From NCBI GenBank assembly GCA_034434015.1, contig DAOUAB010000028.1, forward strand, positions 1 through 18,369: a stretch of 18,369 bases of DNA. Direction: 5' to 3'. The notes beneath the pieces are model-generated. The model ran no database searches. It had not been told where the DNA came from and saw nothing but the letters and a program-made list of their open reading frames with translations. Position 1 is the first letter of the stretch. The number at the start of each line of letters is the position of its first letter. This document shows, one piece after another, positions 7,606 through 14,144 of the stretch. The DNA is from SpSt-583 sp034434015 (GTDB lineage: Bacteria; Chloroflexota; Anaerolineae; Anaerolineales; UBA6663). The position numbers and the translations under genes are program-made.

Positions 7606-10569
7606 TTACGGGTCCACGCGCACGATGGTCGGGTTGGGCATGCCGGCGGCTCCACCGTAGGCCACGCTGCCCAGGTACTTGACGCCGGGGGTGAGGCCGC
7701 TGAAGCTCAGGTTGATCGCGCCGGTGGCGCCCAGGACCGCCGTGGTCGGCGCGCTCACGGTCATGTTGCCGGCGTCCGTCGAGCCGAGCACCCACGTGAA
7801 CAGGGTGAAGTTAGAGTCCGGCCCGTCGGTGGCATAGCCGTGCACCCAGATCGTGTACGTGGCGGCGGCCGGGTTGACGAAACTCACCTGCTCGGCCGAG
7901 GTGCCGCCGCCGCTGAGGCCGACCAGCGTGGTGCCGCGGTACACGTACAGGTCCAGGTCATCCGCGCCGTCCGTGAACTCGTCGAACAGCGCGAAGCGGG
8001 CATAGGTGCTGCCCGCCGGGACCACCACGTCGAAGGACACGGTGCCGGGGCCGCCGGGGACGAAGTCGTCGCCCGGATCGTCCGTGACGGTGCCCGCAAA
8101 CGTGACGGCCGGGACCAGGCCGCGCGGCGTGGCCGAGAAGCTGCCGTCGTAGCCGAACGTGACGGTGTAGCTGCCGCTCACCTCCGCCGGGGCCGCCAGC
8201 GCCACCGGCCGGACGGCGATGGGGCTGCGGACGCTGTGCTGCCCGTCGCTCCAGGTCAGCGAGCCGAACACATAAGCGTTCAGGGCTGCGCTGGTGCGCG
8301 TGAACTTCACCGTGTAGGACTTGGACTGGCCGGGCCCGAGGGTCAGGGTGGTGGGCGAGACCAGGACGTCGATGCCGGGCGGCGCGCTCACCGCGACCGT
8401 GTAGGTGGATTTGGCGCCGCTGACGTTCGTCACCGTGCGCTGGACGGTCTGGATGCCGGCCAGGTCGCCGATGGCGATGGACGGGTAGTTCAGGTCGCTG
8501 GCGTCGATGGCGATGGCCGGGCAGCGCGGGTCGGTCACCAGGCCCTGGCCGCACAGGAAGGCGACCCAGTCACGCGCGCGGGCGGCGTAGACCAGGCCCG
8601 GATCGGCCGCCGAGGTCGGACGGGCCTGCCCGGCGCCGTAGCCGAAGGGGTTGCCCGGGATCGGGTTGCCGGCGTTGGTCGTCTGGCCGGCGGTGGTCAT
8701 CAGCGCGGACTTGATCATCGCCGGCGTCCAGTCCGGGTGCCGGTGCTTGAGCAGCGCCGCGAAGCCGGCCACGTGCGGCGCGGACATCGACGTGCCGCTG
8801 AAGAAGTCGAAGTCGCGTCCGGCGATGGCCGGCGAGGTGGCCGCCAGGACGTCGACGCCGGGGGCCATGATGTCGGGCTTGAGCAGGTCGCCGCCGCCGG
8901 CCAGGGCCGGGCCGCGCGACGAGAAGGAGGCCACAGCCGGGGCTTCGGCCGTCACCTGCTGGCCCGGGGCGATCTGCGCGGTGGCGCCTGCGCCGGCCGA
9001 GGCGATGTAGGCCTTGATGGCTGCGCCGACGACCTCGTCCACGTGGATGGTGGGCAGGTAGTGGATGTCGGCGTTGAGCGAGCCGGGGGTCACATTGGCC
9101 AGGATCACGCCCGCGCCGCCGGCCTCCATGACCGCCAGGCTCTTATTCACGCGCGCGGTCACGCCGCGGTCGCACAGCACGATCTTGCCGGCGACCTTGG
9201 CCGGATCCAAGACCGGCGTTCCGCCAGTATCCACAGTGGAGTAGCACAACCGGACCTGTTCCGCATTCGCGCCGGGCAGGCCGGCCGCCGTGGATTGAAT
9301 GAGCGGCAACATGGGCGTGCCATTGCCGTTGGAGACGCCGGCATAGGTGGAGCCGTTCCCCAGCGTGACCGAGCTGGTGTAGAAGCGGTCATGGGTGCCG
9401 GCCGCCACCGTGGTGACCCACGGGAGGTTGTGGGCGACGGTGCTGGCGCCCGGGCCGTTGTTGCCGGCGGAAGCGGAGACGAAGATGCCGGCCGCCGCAG
9501 CGTTCAGGAAGGCGATGGCGATCGGGTCGGTGAAGGTCGTGCGGCTGCCGCTGATCGAGTAGTTGATGACGTCCACGCCGTCGGAGGTGGCGTCTTCGAT
9601 GGCGGCCACCAGGTCAGACGTCGTCCCGCCGGCCGTGGAGCCGTCCACCGTGGACCACAGGGCCTTGTACACGGCGATGTGGGCGCGCGGCGCCATGCCG
9701 CTGATCTGGCCCAGGTCGGTGCCGAGGGTGACGGCCGACACGCCGTGGTTGCCGGCGGCCGTGCCGGCGGTGTGAGAGCCGTGGCTGTGGTAGTCGCGCG
9801 GCGAGTTGAACTCCCACGGGCGGGTGGCGTCGATGCCGGCGTTGCCGCCCTGCCCGGCGTTGTAGTAACGGGCGCCGATCAGCTTATTGTTGCACAGGCC
9901 GGCCGGCCAGTCCTCGCCGGTCTGGCAGACGCCGCTCCAGCGCGGACCGGGCGGGGGGTAACTGCCATCGTCCGCGAAGCTGGGGTTCTCGGGCCAGATG
10001 CCCGAGTCGATGATGCCGACGATGATGTGCTCGCCGGCGTTGCCCGGGCCGCCGAGCTGGTCCCACAGAGCGCCGGGCTGGGTCAGGCCCATGAAGGTCG
10101 GCGTCGTCACCGTGTCCATGTACCGGACCTCGTCCGGGATGACGGCCAGGACGCCGGGCGTCGCCGCCAGTCGCGCCGCCTGGGCCGTCGTCAGCCGGGC
10201 GGCGACGCCGTTGAAGGTGTAGCGGTAGTTGTACAGCTTCTGGCCGCCGACCGCCGCAACGACGGCGTTCTGGCGGCTGGTGAGATAGGCGGCGTAGCGC
10301 CGCACGTCGGTCCGGGTGGTGTCGAGCCGCTGGCCCTCCGCGACGGCCGTGGCGCGATAGCCGGCTACGCCGCCGGTGTAGGCGATCACGGGTTGATCGG
10401 CCATCCAGACGATGTAGACGCCGTTCGGGCTTTTGGCGACGCCGTCCGCGGCAGGCCCGTCCTGGGCGATGGCGGCGGAGGGCGCGGCCAGTCCTACGGC
10501 CAGGAGCAGGGCGAACAGCGCACGTGCTGTCGAAATGAGAGGGGTGCGCATGGAAGCGTGTTGCGACAT
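7606..10569 (-). CDS. Large secreted cucumisin-like subtilase: I9 propeptide, S8 with PA insert, Fn3-like and PPC-like domains
   Basis: The product has 987 residues. The ATG at 10567-10569 has an AGGAGA element 9 nt upstream. A signal peptide (about 1-36, ending A-I-A-Q-D) leads to an I9-type propeptide (about 50-152). The S8 domain contains D188 (I-I-D-S-G-I-W-P-E), H263 (S-H-G-S-H-T-A-G), oxyanion N370 (S-A-G-N-N-G) and S594 (S-G-T-S-M-S-A-P-H-V-A-G). A PA domain is inserted at about 425-530, as in plant subtilases. After the catalytic domain, about 690-790 resembles the plant subtilase Fn3-like domain (L-N-Y-P-S-I, then R-T-V-T-N-V). Residues about 800-925 resemble a pre-peptidase C-terminal sandwich, with D-D-L-D-L-Y-V-Y. 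A short final sandwich fragment ends the protein. It is an extracellular endopeptidase of broad specificity by family. Transcription probably starts near 10853, giving a leader of about 285 nt. Confidence 0.93.
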   Translation of the reverse strand: MSQHASMRTPLISTARALFALLLAVGLAAPSAAIAQDGPAADGVAKSPNGVYIVWMADQPVIAYTGGVAGYRATAVAEGQRLDTTRTDVRRYAAYLTSRQNAVVAAVGGQKLYNYRYTFNGVAARLTTAQAARLAATPGVLAVIPDEVRYMDTVTTPTFMGLTQPGALWDQLGGPGNAGEHIIVGIIDSGIWPENPSFADDGSYPPPGPRWSGVCQTGEDWPAGLCNNKLIGARYYNAGQGGNAGIDATRPWEFNSPRDYHSHGSHTAGTAAGNHGVSAVTLGTDLGQISGMAPRAHIAVYKALWSTVDGSTAGGTTSDLVAAIEDATSDGVDVINYSISGSRTTFTDPIAIAFLNAAAAGIFVSASAGNNGPGASTVAHNLPWVTTVAAGTHDRFYTSSVTLGNGSTYAGVSNGNGTPMLPLIQSTAAGLPGANAEQVRLCYSTVDTGGTPVLDPAKVAGKIVLCDRGVTARVNKSLAVMEAGGAGVILANVTPGSLNADIHYLPTIHVDEVVGAAIKAYIASAGAGATAQIAPGQQVTAEAPAVASFSSRGPALAGGGDLLKPDIMAPGVDVLAATSPAIAGRDFDFFSGTSMSAPHVAGFAALLKHRHPDWTPAMIKSALMTTAGQTTNAGNPIPGNPFGYGAGQARPTSAADPGLVYAARARDWVAFLCGQGLVTDPRCPAIAIDASDLNYPSIAIGDLAGIQTVQRTVTNVSGAKSTYTVAVSAPPGIDVLVSPTTLTLGPGQSKSYTVKFTRTSAALNAYVFGSLTWSDGQHSVRSPIAVRPVALAAPAEVSGSYTVTFGYDGSFSATPRGLVPAVTFAGTVTDDPGDDFVPGGPGTVSFDVVVPAGSTYARFALFDEFTDGADDLDLYVYRGTTLVGLSGGGTSAEQVSFVNPAAATYTIWVHGYATDGPDSNFTLFTWVLGSTDAGNMTVSAPTTAVLGATGAINLSFSGLTPGVKYLGSVAYGGAAGMPNPTIVRVDP

Positions 10570-10679
10570 CGAAGTGTCTCTCCTGTGTCCTCTGGATCTA
10601 CGCTGGCGCGCCGATCACGGGTCTGGCGCGCACTGGACATCGGATGCGGATGTGAACCACGAATCGCTGCGTCCGGGCG

Positions 10680-10690
10680 TCACCTCCTTT
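10680..10690 (-). promoter_or_regulatory. Perfect Shine-Dalgarno sequence without a start codon
   Basis: The minus strand reads AAAGGAGGTGA, full complementarity to the 3' end of 16S rRNA. No ATG, GTG or TTG occurs at a normal distance downstream; the first GTG is about 20 nt away and the subtilase ATG about 110 nt away. It could be a ribosome standby or pausing site, or the remnant of a lost leader gene. Confidence 0.4.
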
Positions 10691-10739
10691 CGCAACCCCC
10701 TGTCGCCGCAAAAAACCAGACAGCAGAACAAAACCTCAT
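10680..10739 (-). CDS. Possible 19-residue leader ORF in the subtilase 5' leader
   Basis: On the minus strand an ATG at 10737-10739 opens 19 codons ending in TGA at 10680-10682. The peptide reads M-R-F-C-S-A-V-W-F-F-A-A-T-G-G-C-E-R-R. It spans part of the possible terminator hairpin and its U-run, and its stop codon is embedded in a perfect Shine-Dalgarno sequence. Only a weak AGG, directly next to the ATG, could serve as ribosome binding site. It may be a regulatory leader peptide or chance; short ORFs like this are common. Confidence 0.2.
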   Translation of the reverse strand: MRFCSAVWFFAATGGCERR

Positions 10740-10750
10740 CCTGCGACTGG
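10710..10750 (-). terminator. Possible intrinsic terminator/attenuator inside the subtilase leader
   Basis: On the minus strand CCAG...GCAG pairs with CTGC...CTGG (10716-10750; about 9 pairs with one mismatch and one bulge, 14-nt loop), followed directly by TTTTTT at 10710-10715. A competing pairing uses CAGCAG just upstream (10749-10754) with CTGCTG (10720-10725), which would break the terminator stem. That is the layout expected of an attenuator, but the stem is only moderately stable. Confidence 0.35.
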
Positions 10751-10759
10751 CTGCTGCAG

Positions 10760-10796
10760 ACACTCCGGCCTGGTAGGGCAGGCCCGCAGCGAGTGT
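10760..10796 (-). other. Two-part hairpin in the subtilase leader
   Basis: Outer arms 10760-10765 and 10791-10796 (ACACTC with GAGTGT) enclose an inner perfect 6-bp stem (10767-10772 with 10779-10784, GGCCTG/CAGGCC) with a 6-nt loop and an asymmetric internal loop. It would form in the transcript from the promoter at 10859-10886. Confidence 0.4.
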
Positions 10797-10844
10797 GGGT
10801 CGCGTGGTGCCTGCAAAACGCATATTAGGTTGTGGATCAGTTAT

Positions 10845-10874
10845 GAACGGACGTTTACATTATATGACCCGTTC
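10845..10874. promoter_or_regulatory. Inverted repeat around the -10 box, possible operator
   Basis: GAACGG (10845-10850) and CCGTTC (10869-10874) form a 6-bp inverted repeat, 18 nt apart, centred on the -10 box and start region of the promoter. A repressor bound there would block RNA polymerase. The arms are short, so chance cannot be excluded. Confidence 0.3.
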
Positions 10875-10886
10875 TTCCCATGTCAA
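10859..10886 (-). promoter_or_regulatory. Near-perfect sigma70-type promoter for the large subtilase
   Basis: On the minus strand TTGACA (10881-10886) is followed by a 16-nt spacer and TATAAT (10859-10864). Both hexamers match consensus exactly, which is striking in DNA of this GC content. Transcription should start near 10852-10854, about 285 nt before the ATG of the large subtilase. Confidence 0.75.
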
Positions 10887-10920
10887 ATTAACCCGGATTT
10901 CGTCAGGGGAGCCGTTGACG

Positions 10921-10934
10921 ATAAATGTGTTTAT
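10921..10934. promoter_or_regulatory. AT-rich dyad ATAAA-N4-TTTAT upstream of the promoter
   Basis: Positions 10921-10934 form a perfect 5-bp dyad with a 4-nt centre, about 70-80 bp upstream of the predicted start on the minus strand. This is a usual place for an activator site. It does not match a known site such as CRP or FNR. Confidence 0.2.
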
Positions 10935-10943
10935 AACGGAATC

Positions 10944-10976
10944 AAAACGCCCGTCGTCTTCCGGCGGCGGGCGTTT
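10944..10976 (-). terminator. Rho-independent terminator of the HtrA-like operon
   Basis: AAACGCCCGTCGTC (10945-10958) pairs with 10963-10976 across a TTCC loop, giving 14 pairs counting G-T wobbles. On the minus strand the stem is followed by a T run (TTTTGATT). It begins 14 bp after the stop codon (10991-10993) of the short HtrA-like gene and separates that operon from the subtilase promoter. Confidence 0.8.
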
Positions 10977-10990
10977 GAGAGCGATGACGC

Positions 10991-11581
10991 TCAAGCGTAG
11001 GCGGGGAGGTGGTCTTGCAGGAACCGCTGGACGACATGGACCGGCACAGCGCCGCCCGCCTCCGGCCCGGTCATAAGTGTATTCACGCCGATCAGCCGCC
11101 CGGCCGCATCCACCAGCGGGCCGCCCGAGTTGCCCGGCCGCAGCCGCAAGGCCACGGCCAGCCAGTCCCGGCCGCGCGCCTGCTCCGGCAGACGGTCGCC
11201 GCCGCCGATCACCACCCCGGCTGTCGCGGCCCCGGTCACCCCAAACGGATGGCCGATGGCGAAGACCCATTCGCCCGCCTGGACGCGGCGGGAGTCGCCC
11301 ACACGGACGGCCGGCAGGCCCTGGGCCTCGACTTTGAGCGCCGCGATGTCTCTTTCCGGGTCGTGGGCCAGGACCCGGGCCGGCAGCTCGCGGCCGTCGG
11401 CCAGGGTCACGCGCAGGTTCTTGCGCCGCACCACGTGAGCGTTGGTGATGATCAGGCCGTCTGCGCTCCAGACGATGCCTGATCCATTCCCGGAGGACCC
11501 GTTGCTCACCTGGACCAGGCTGCGCCGCGCCTGCGCGACGACGCCGGTCATGTCTTGATTAAGTCGTTGCAGAATGTTCAT
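10991..11581 (-). CDS. Short HtrA-like (S1C) trypsin-fold protease without PDZ domain or signal peptide
   Basis: The 196-residue protein consists of a single trypsin-like domain. The catalytic triad is visible: H49 in T-N-A-H-V-V, D78 in E-R-D-I-A-A-L, and S152 in P-G-N-S-G-G-P-L. It ends about 40 residues after the catalytic serine, where DegP/DegS/HtrA proteins continue into a PDZ domain. No signal peptide or TM helix precedes the domain, so it is probably cytoplasmic, unlike classical HtrA. The gene lies 72 bp downstream of a PDZ-containing paralogue on the same strand and ends in a strong terminator, so the two likely form an operon. No clear Shine-Dalgarno element precedes the ATG at 11579-11581. 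The 72-bp gap (11582-11653) holds nothing else recognisable. Confidence 0.88.
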   Translation of the reverse strand: MNILQRLNQDMTGVVAQARRSLVQVSNGSSGNGSGIVWSADGLIITNAHVVRRKNLRVTLADGRELPARVLAHDPERDIAALKVEAQGLPAVRVGDSRRVQAGEWVFAIGHPFGVTGAATAGVVIGGGDRLPEQARGRDWLAVALRLRPGNSGGPLVDAAGRLIGVNTLMTGPEAGGAVPVHVVQRFLQDHLPAYA

Positions 11582-11653
11582 GGATTTTCATCACGCAGAC
11601 GCCGGGCGGCGAAGCGTTCAACGGTCTGGTTGGTGAACCGGATGACTTCTTGG

Positions 11654-12547
11654 TTAAGGGCGTTCCCCAACGACCAGAGCCAGGTCCTTGAGGCGCCCGC
11701 CGCGGATCACACGCGCGGCCACCTTCCGGCCCACCAGTTCGCCGCCCAGCACCGCCAGCAGCTTCTCCAGGCTCGGCATCGGCTGTCCGTTCAGCGTCAC
11801 CAGCGTGTCGCCCAGCAGCAGGCCGCCGCGCTCCGCCGGGCCGCCGGGTTCGACGTTCAGCAGCAGCAGGCCGGCCGTCTGTCCCGTCGCGTTCCGCAGC
11901 GCCTCCGGCAGCTGCACGGCCTGGGCCCCGATCCCTAGGTAGCCGCGCCGCACCCGGCCATGGGCCAGGAGCGTCTCCACGGTCTGGCGCGCCGTAGCCG
12001 CCGGCACCGCCAGGCTCAGGCCGGGCGTCAGCGCCGAGCTGTTCAGGCCCGCGATGCGCCCATCCGCGTCCACCAGCGGGCCGCCCGAGAAGCCGGGGAA
12101 CATCACGACATCGGTCTGTAGATAACGGTCGATGAAGCCGCCCAACGGCGTGCGCCAGCCGCCGTCCAGCGCGCTGACCACGCCCAGCGTCGCCATCACC
12201 TGATCCGACGGACGCCCGAGGGCCAGCACCAGTCCGCCCACCTGGAGCGCCTCGGCCTCGGCCCAGGCGGCTGGTTGTAGACCATTGGCCGGGGTGCGCA
12301 AGACCGCCAGGTCCACGCCCGGGTCCCGGCCGACCACCTGAGCCGCCACAACCGCGCCATCCGGCAACCCGACGCGCACCGCGTCCCGTTCCAGGAGGTG
12401 GTCGGCGGTGAGGATCAGGCCGTCGCCGGACCAGACCAGGCCGGTGCCGGGCAGCCGGTCGCGGCCTTCCACGCGCACCACACTGGCGCCGGCCTCTTTC
12501 ACCGTCTCGACCAATGCTTGCGAGAATTGCTTAAGCCGTTCACCCAT
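11654..12547 (-). CDS. HtrA-like serine protease with one C-terminal PDZ domain, no signal peptide
   Basis: The product has 297 residues. The ATG at 12545-12547 is preferred over the in-frame one 51 bp upstream because AAGGAGA lies 8 nt before it and the extra 17 residues look non-coding. The trypsin-like domain (about 10-195) has H50 (T-A-D-H-L-L), D79 (G-V-D-L-A-V-L) and S154 (P-G-F-S-G-G-P-L). The usual Asn before the catalytic Ser is Phe here. A PDZ domain (about 200-293) contains the carboxylate-binding-like G-Y-L-G-I-G and the G-G-P-A-E-R-G-G-L-L-L-G-D core. No export signal is visible, so a cytoplasmic quality-control protease is the likeliest role. It is the first gene of a two-gene operon with the PDZ-less paralogue and is divergent from the amine oxidase gene. 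Confidence 0.88.
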   Translation of the reverse strand: MGERLKQFSQALVETVKEAGASVVRVEGRDRLPGTGLVWSGDGLILTADHLLERDAVRVGLPDGAVVAAQVVGRDPGVDLAVLRTPANGLQPAAWAEAEALQVGGLVLALGRPSDQVMATLGVVSALDGGWRTPLGGFIDRYLQTDVVMFPGFSGGPLVDADGRIAGLNSSALTPGLSLAVPAATARQTVETLLAHGRVRRGYLGIGAQAVQLPEALRNATGQTAGLLLLNVEPGGPAERGGLLLGDTLVTLNGQPMPSLEKLLAVLGGELVGRKVAARVIRGGRLKDLALVVGERP

Positions 12548-12631
12548 CGTCGCTTTCTCCTTGCCCTGCAGGTTAGCACGCGCCTGGGACCCGCGCACTC
12601 CCCCACTTGCCGGGGCGCGGCCCTAGCCGAA

Positions 12632-12661
12632 TGGTCAGGCGCTCGGCCGGTCGGGTATACT
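12632..12661 (+). promoter_or_regulatory. Probable promoter of the FAD oxidoreductase pair
   Basis: TGGTCA (12632-12637, four of six bases match the -35 consensus) and TATACT (12656-12661, five of six) are separated by 18 bp on the plus strand. They lie about 100 bp before the amine oxidase start. The rest of the 213-bp divergent region (12548-12760) holds a small ATACGG/CCGTAT hairpin (12700-12721) and three CCGTA words. I see no clear promoter for the HtrA side. Confidence 0.45.
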
Positions 12662-12760
12662 CGTGGTGGATCGGCAAGGGACGCTTCATCTCATACGCAA
12701 TACGGGCGGCGTGAACCGTATGGCGTCATCCGTAACCCGTAGCGCCTGCGCGAGGTGTAC

Positions 12761-14143
12761 GTGACCATCCCCGCTTCTCAAACCGTCATCGTCGTCGGCG
12801 CCGGGCTGGCCGGCTTGTCCGCCGCGCTCGACCTGCACCACGCCGGCTGGCGTGTCACGGTGCTGGAGGCCCGCAGCCGGGTGGGGGGGCGGGTGTGGAC
12901 CATCCGCGACAGCCTGCGCCATGGGCAATACGCCGAAGGCGGCGGGGAGTTCATCAACGCCGACCACGGCCGGATGCTGGCGCTGGCCGGCAAGTTCGGC
13001 CTGGCGCTGGACCGCGTGGACGTGGGCTGGGAGCCGGAGGCCGTGGCGGCGGCCGGCGGCGAGTGGGCGGCTTTTGAGGGACGCCTCGGCCGGGAACGGG
13101 ACGTTTCGGTCTGGGGCTGTGACCTGGCCGCCGGGCTGGACCGGATCTGGGAAGCGCTGGCGGCGCTGGGCGAGCAGGTGCCCGATCCCGCCCGGCCCAC
13201 GCTCGCGCCGGACGCCGCCGCGCTTGACGCGCGCTCGGCCGCCGACTGGCTGAACGGCCTGGATGCGCCCGCCATCGCCCGGCTGGGTTTCGCCTCCCAT
13301 CTCCGGGCCGAGTACACGGTTGAGGCGGCGCGTTTCTCGCTCCTGGACCTGGCCCGCAACGCCTCGCTCCATTATCGCGATCGCGACCCGCGCGCTGAGC
13401 GCCGCTCGTTCCGCATCCGGGGCGGCAACGACGGGCTGCCGCGGGCGATGGCGGCCGATCTGCCGGACGTCCGGCTGGACGCGCCCGTGGTCCGCGTGAG
13501 CGCGAGGGAGACAGCCGTCGCCGTCACCTATCAAACGACCTCCGGCCCTGAGACGATCACGGGCGATTACGCCATCCTGGCGATCCCGTTGACGACGGCG
13601 CGCCGGATCGAGTTCGACCCGCCGCTGCCGCCCGCGCACGCCGCCATGGTCGCAGGCGTGTCGTACGGGTCGGTGACCAAGGTGCTGCTGCAATACCGTC
13701 GTCGCTGGTGGCACGCGCGCGGCTGGAGCGGGCGCCTGATGAACGACGCGCCGCTGGCCTGCACCTGGGAGCCAACCGAGGCCCAGCCGGGCGAGGCCGG
13801 AGTCCTCACCGTCTACACGGGCGGGGCGCCGGGCGAGGCCTTCGCGCGCCTGAGCGACGACGACCGGATCGCGGCGGCCGCGGCCGAAATGGAGCGCCTG
13901 TTCCCGGGCAGCCGCGGTCTGCTGGAGGGCGCGGCGACCGTCGCCTGGCCGAACGAAACCTACACGCGCGGCGCGTACATGGCGCTGGCCCCCGGCGAGG
14001 TGACGCGTTTTTGGGAGACGCTCTTCACGCCCGCCGGGCGCCTGTTCTTCGCCGGCGAGCATGCCGCCGTCTTCCAGGGGTACATGGAGGGCGCCGTGGA
14101 AAGCGGTGAGCGCGTGGCCGAACAGATTCGGGCCTCGGTCTGA
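12761..14143 (+). CDS. FAD-dependent amine oxidase (monoamine oxidase-like flavoprotein)
   Basis: The product has 460 residues if translation starts at the GTG at 12761, which has a GAGG element 5 nt upstream. The GTG at 12755 is in frame but overlaps that element. The N terminus is a Rossmann FAD site, V-V-G-A-G-L-A-G-L (11-19) with E36 for the ribose and G-G-R-V-W at 42-46. The C terminus has the family F-F-A-G-E-H-A...G-Y-M-E-G-A-V-E-S-G motif (429-449). K307 in the middle (S-V-T-K-V-L) matches the flavin-contacting lysine of this family. No signal peptide is present, so the enzyme is cytoplasmic. Family members oxidise primary or secondary amines, polyamines or amino acids to imines with release of H2O2; the substrate is not predictable. 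A one-base gap to the next flavoenzyme indicates translational coupling. Confidence 0.9.
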   Translation: MTIPASQTVIVVGAGLAGLSAALDLHHAGWRVTVLEARSRVGGRVWTIRDSLRHGQYAEGGGEFINADHGRMLALAGKFGLALDRVDVGWEPEAVAAAGGEWAAFEGRLGRERDVSVWGCDLAAGLDRIWEALAALGEQVPDPARPTLAPDAAALDARSAADWLNGLDAPAIARLGFASHLRAEYTVEAARFSLLDLARNASLHYRDRDPRAERRSFRIRGGNDGLPRAMAADLPDVRLDAPVVRVSARETAVAVTYQTTSGPETITGDYAILAIPLTTARRIEFDPPLPPAHAAMVAGVSYGSVTKVLLQYRRRWWHARGWSGRLMNDAPLACTWEPTEAQPGEAGVLTVYTGGAPGEAFARLSDDDRIAAAAAEMERLFPGSRGLLEGAATVAWPNETYTRGAYMALAPGEVTRFWETLFTPAGRLFFAGEHAAVFQGYMEGAVESGERVAEQIRASV

Positions 14144-14144
14144 G

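Larger units (their letters stand above)
10710..10853 (-). ncRNA. Candidate structured leader RNA or small RNA of ~145 nt
   Basis: The segment lies between the predicted transcription start (about 10853) and a hairpin followed by a U6 run (10710-10750). It contains no convincing gene, and holds a two-part hairpin (10760-10796) and the terminator-like hairpin. If the terminator works, the promoter would give a short RNA, with read-through needed to express the subtilase. No known riboswitch class was recognised by eye. The proposal rests only on the order of promoter, stems and U-run. Confidence 0.3.

Noticed and set aside
10679..10692. TCACCTCCTTT on the plus strand as a 16S rRNA 3' fragment
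   Set aside because: No other 16S sequence is next to it. It is explained as the complement of a Shine-Dalgarno sequence on the minus strand.
7474..10776. A 1100-codon open frame on the plus strand
   Set aside because: It lies antisense to the two subtilase genes, whose catalytic motifs are clear. Its translation is Arg/Gly/Val/Asp-rich without any domain, as expected for the opposite strand of GC-rich coding DNA.
10915..10937. TTGACG plus TATAAC as a plus-strand promoter
   Set aside because: The spacing is only 11 bp, and no plus-strand gene follows for almost 2 kb.
12896..13775. Overlapping short open frames on both strands within the amine oxidase gene
   Set aside because: The frame with FAD-binding and C-terminal motifs is continuous through the region; the others are compositional shadows.
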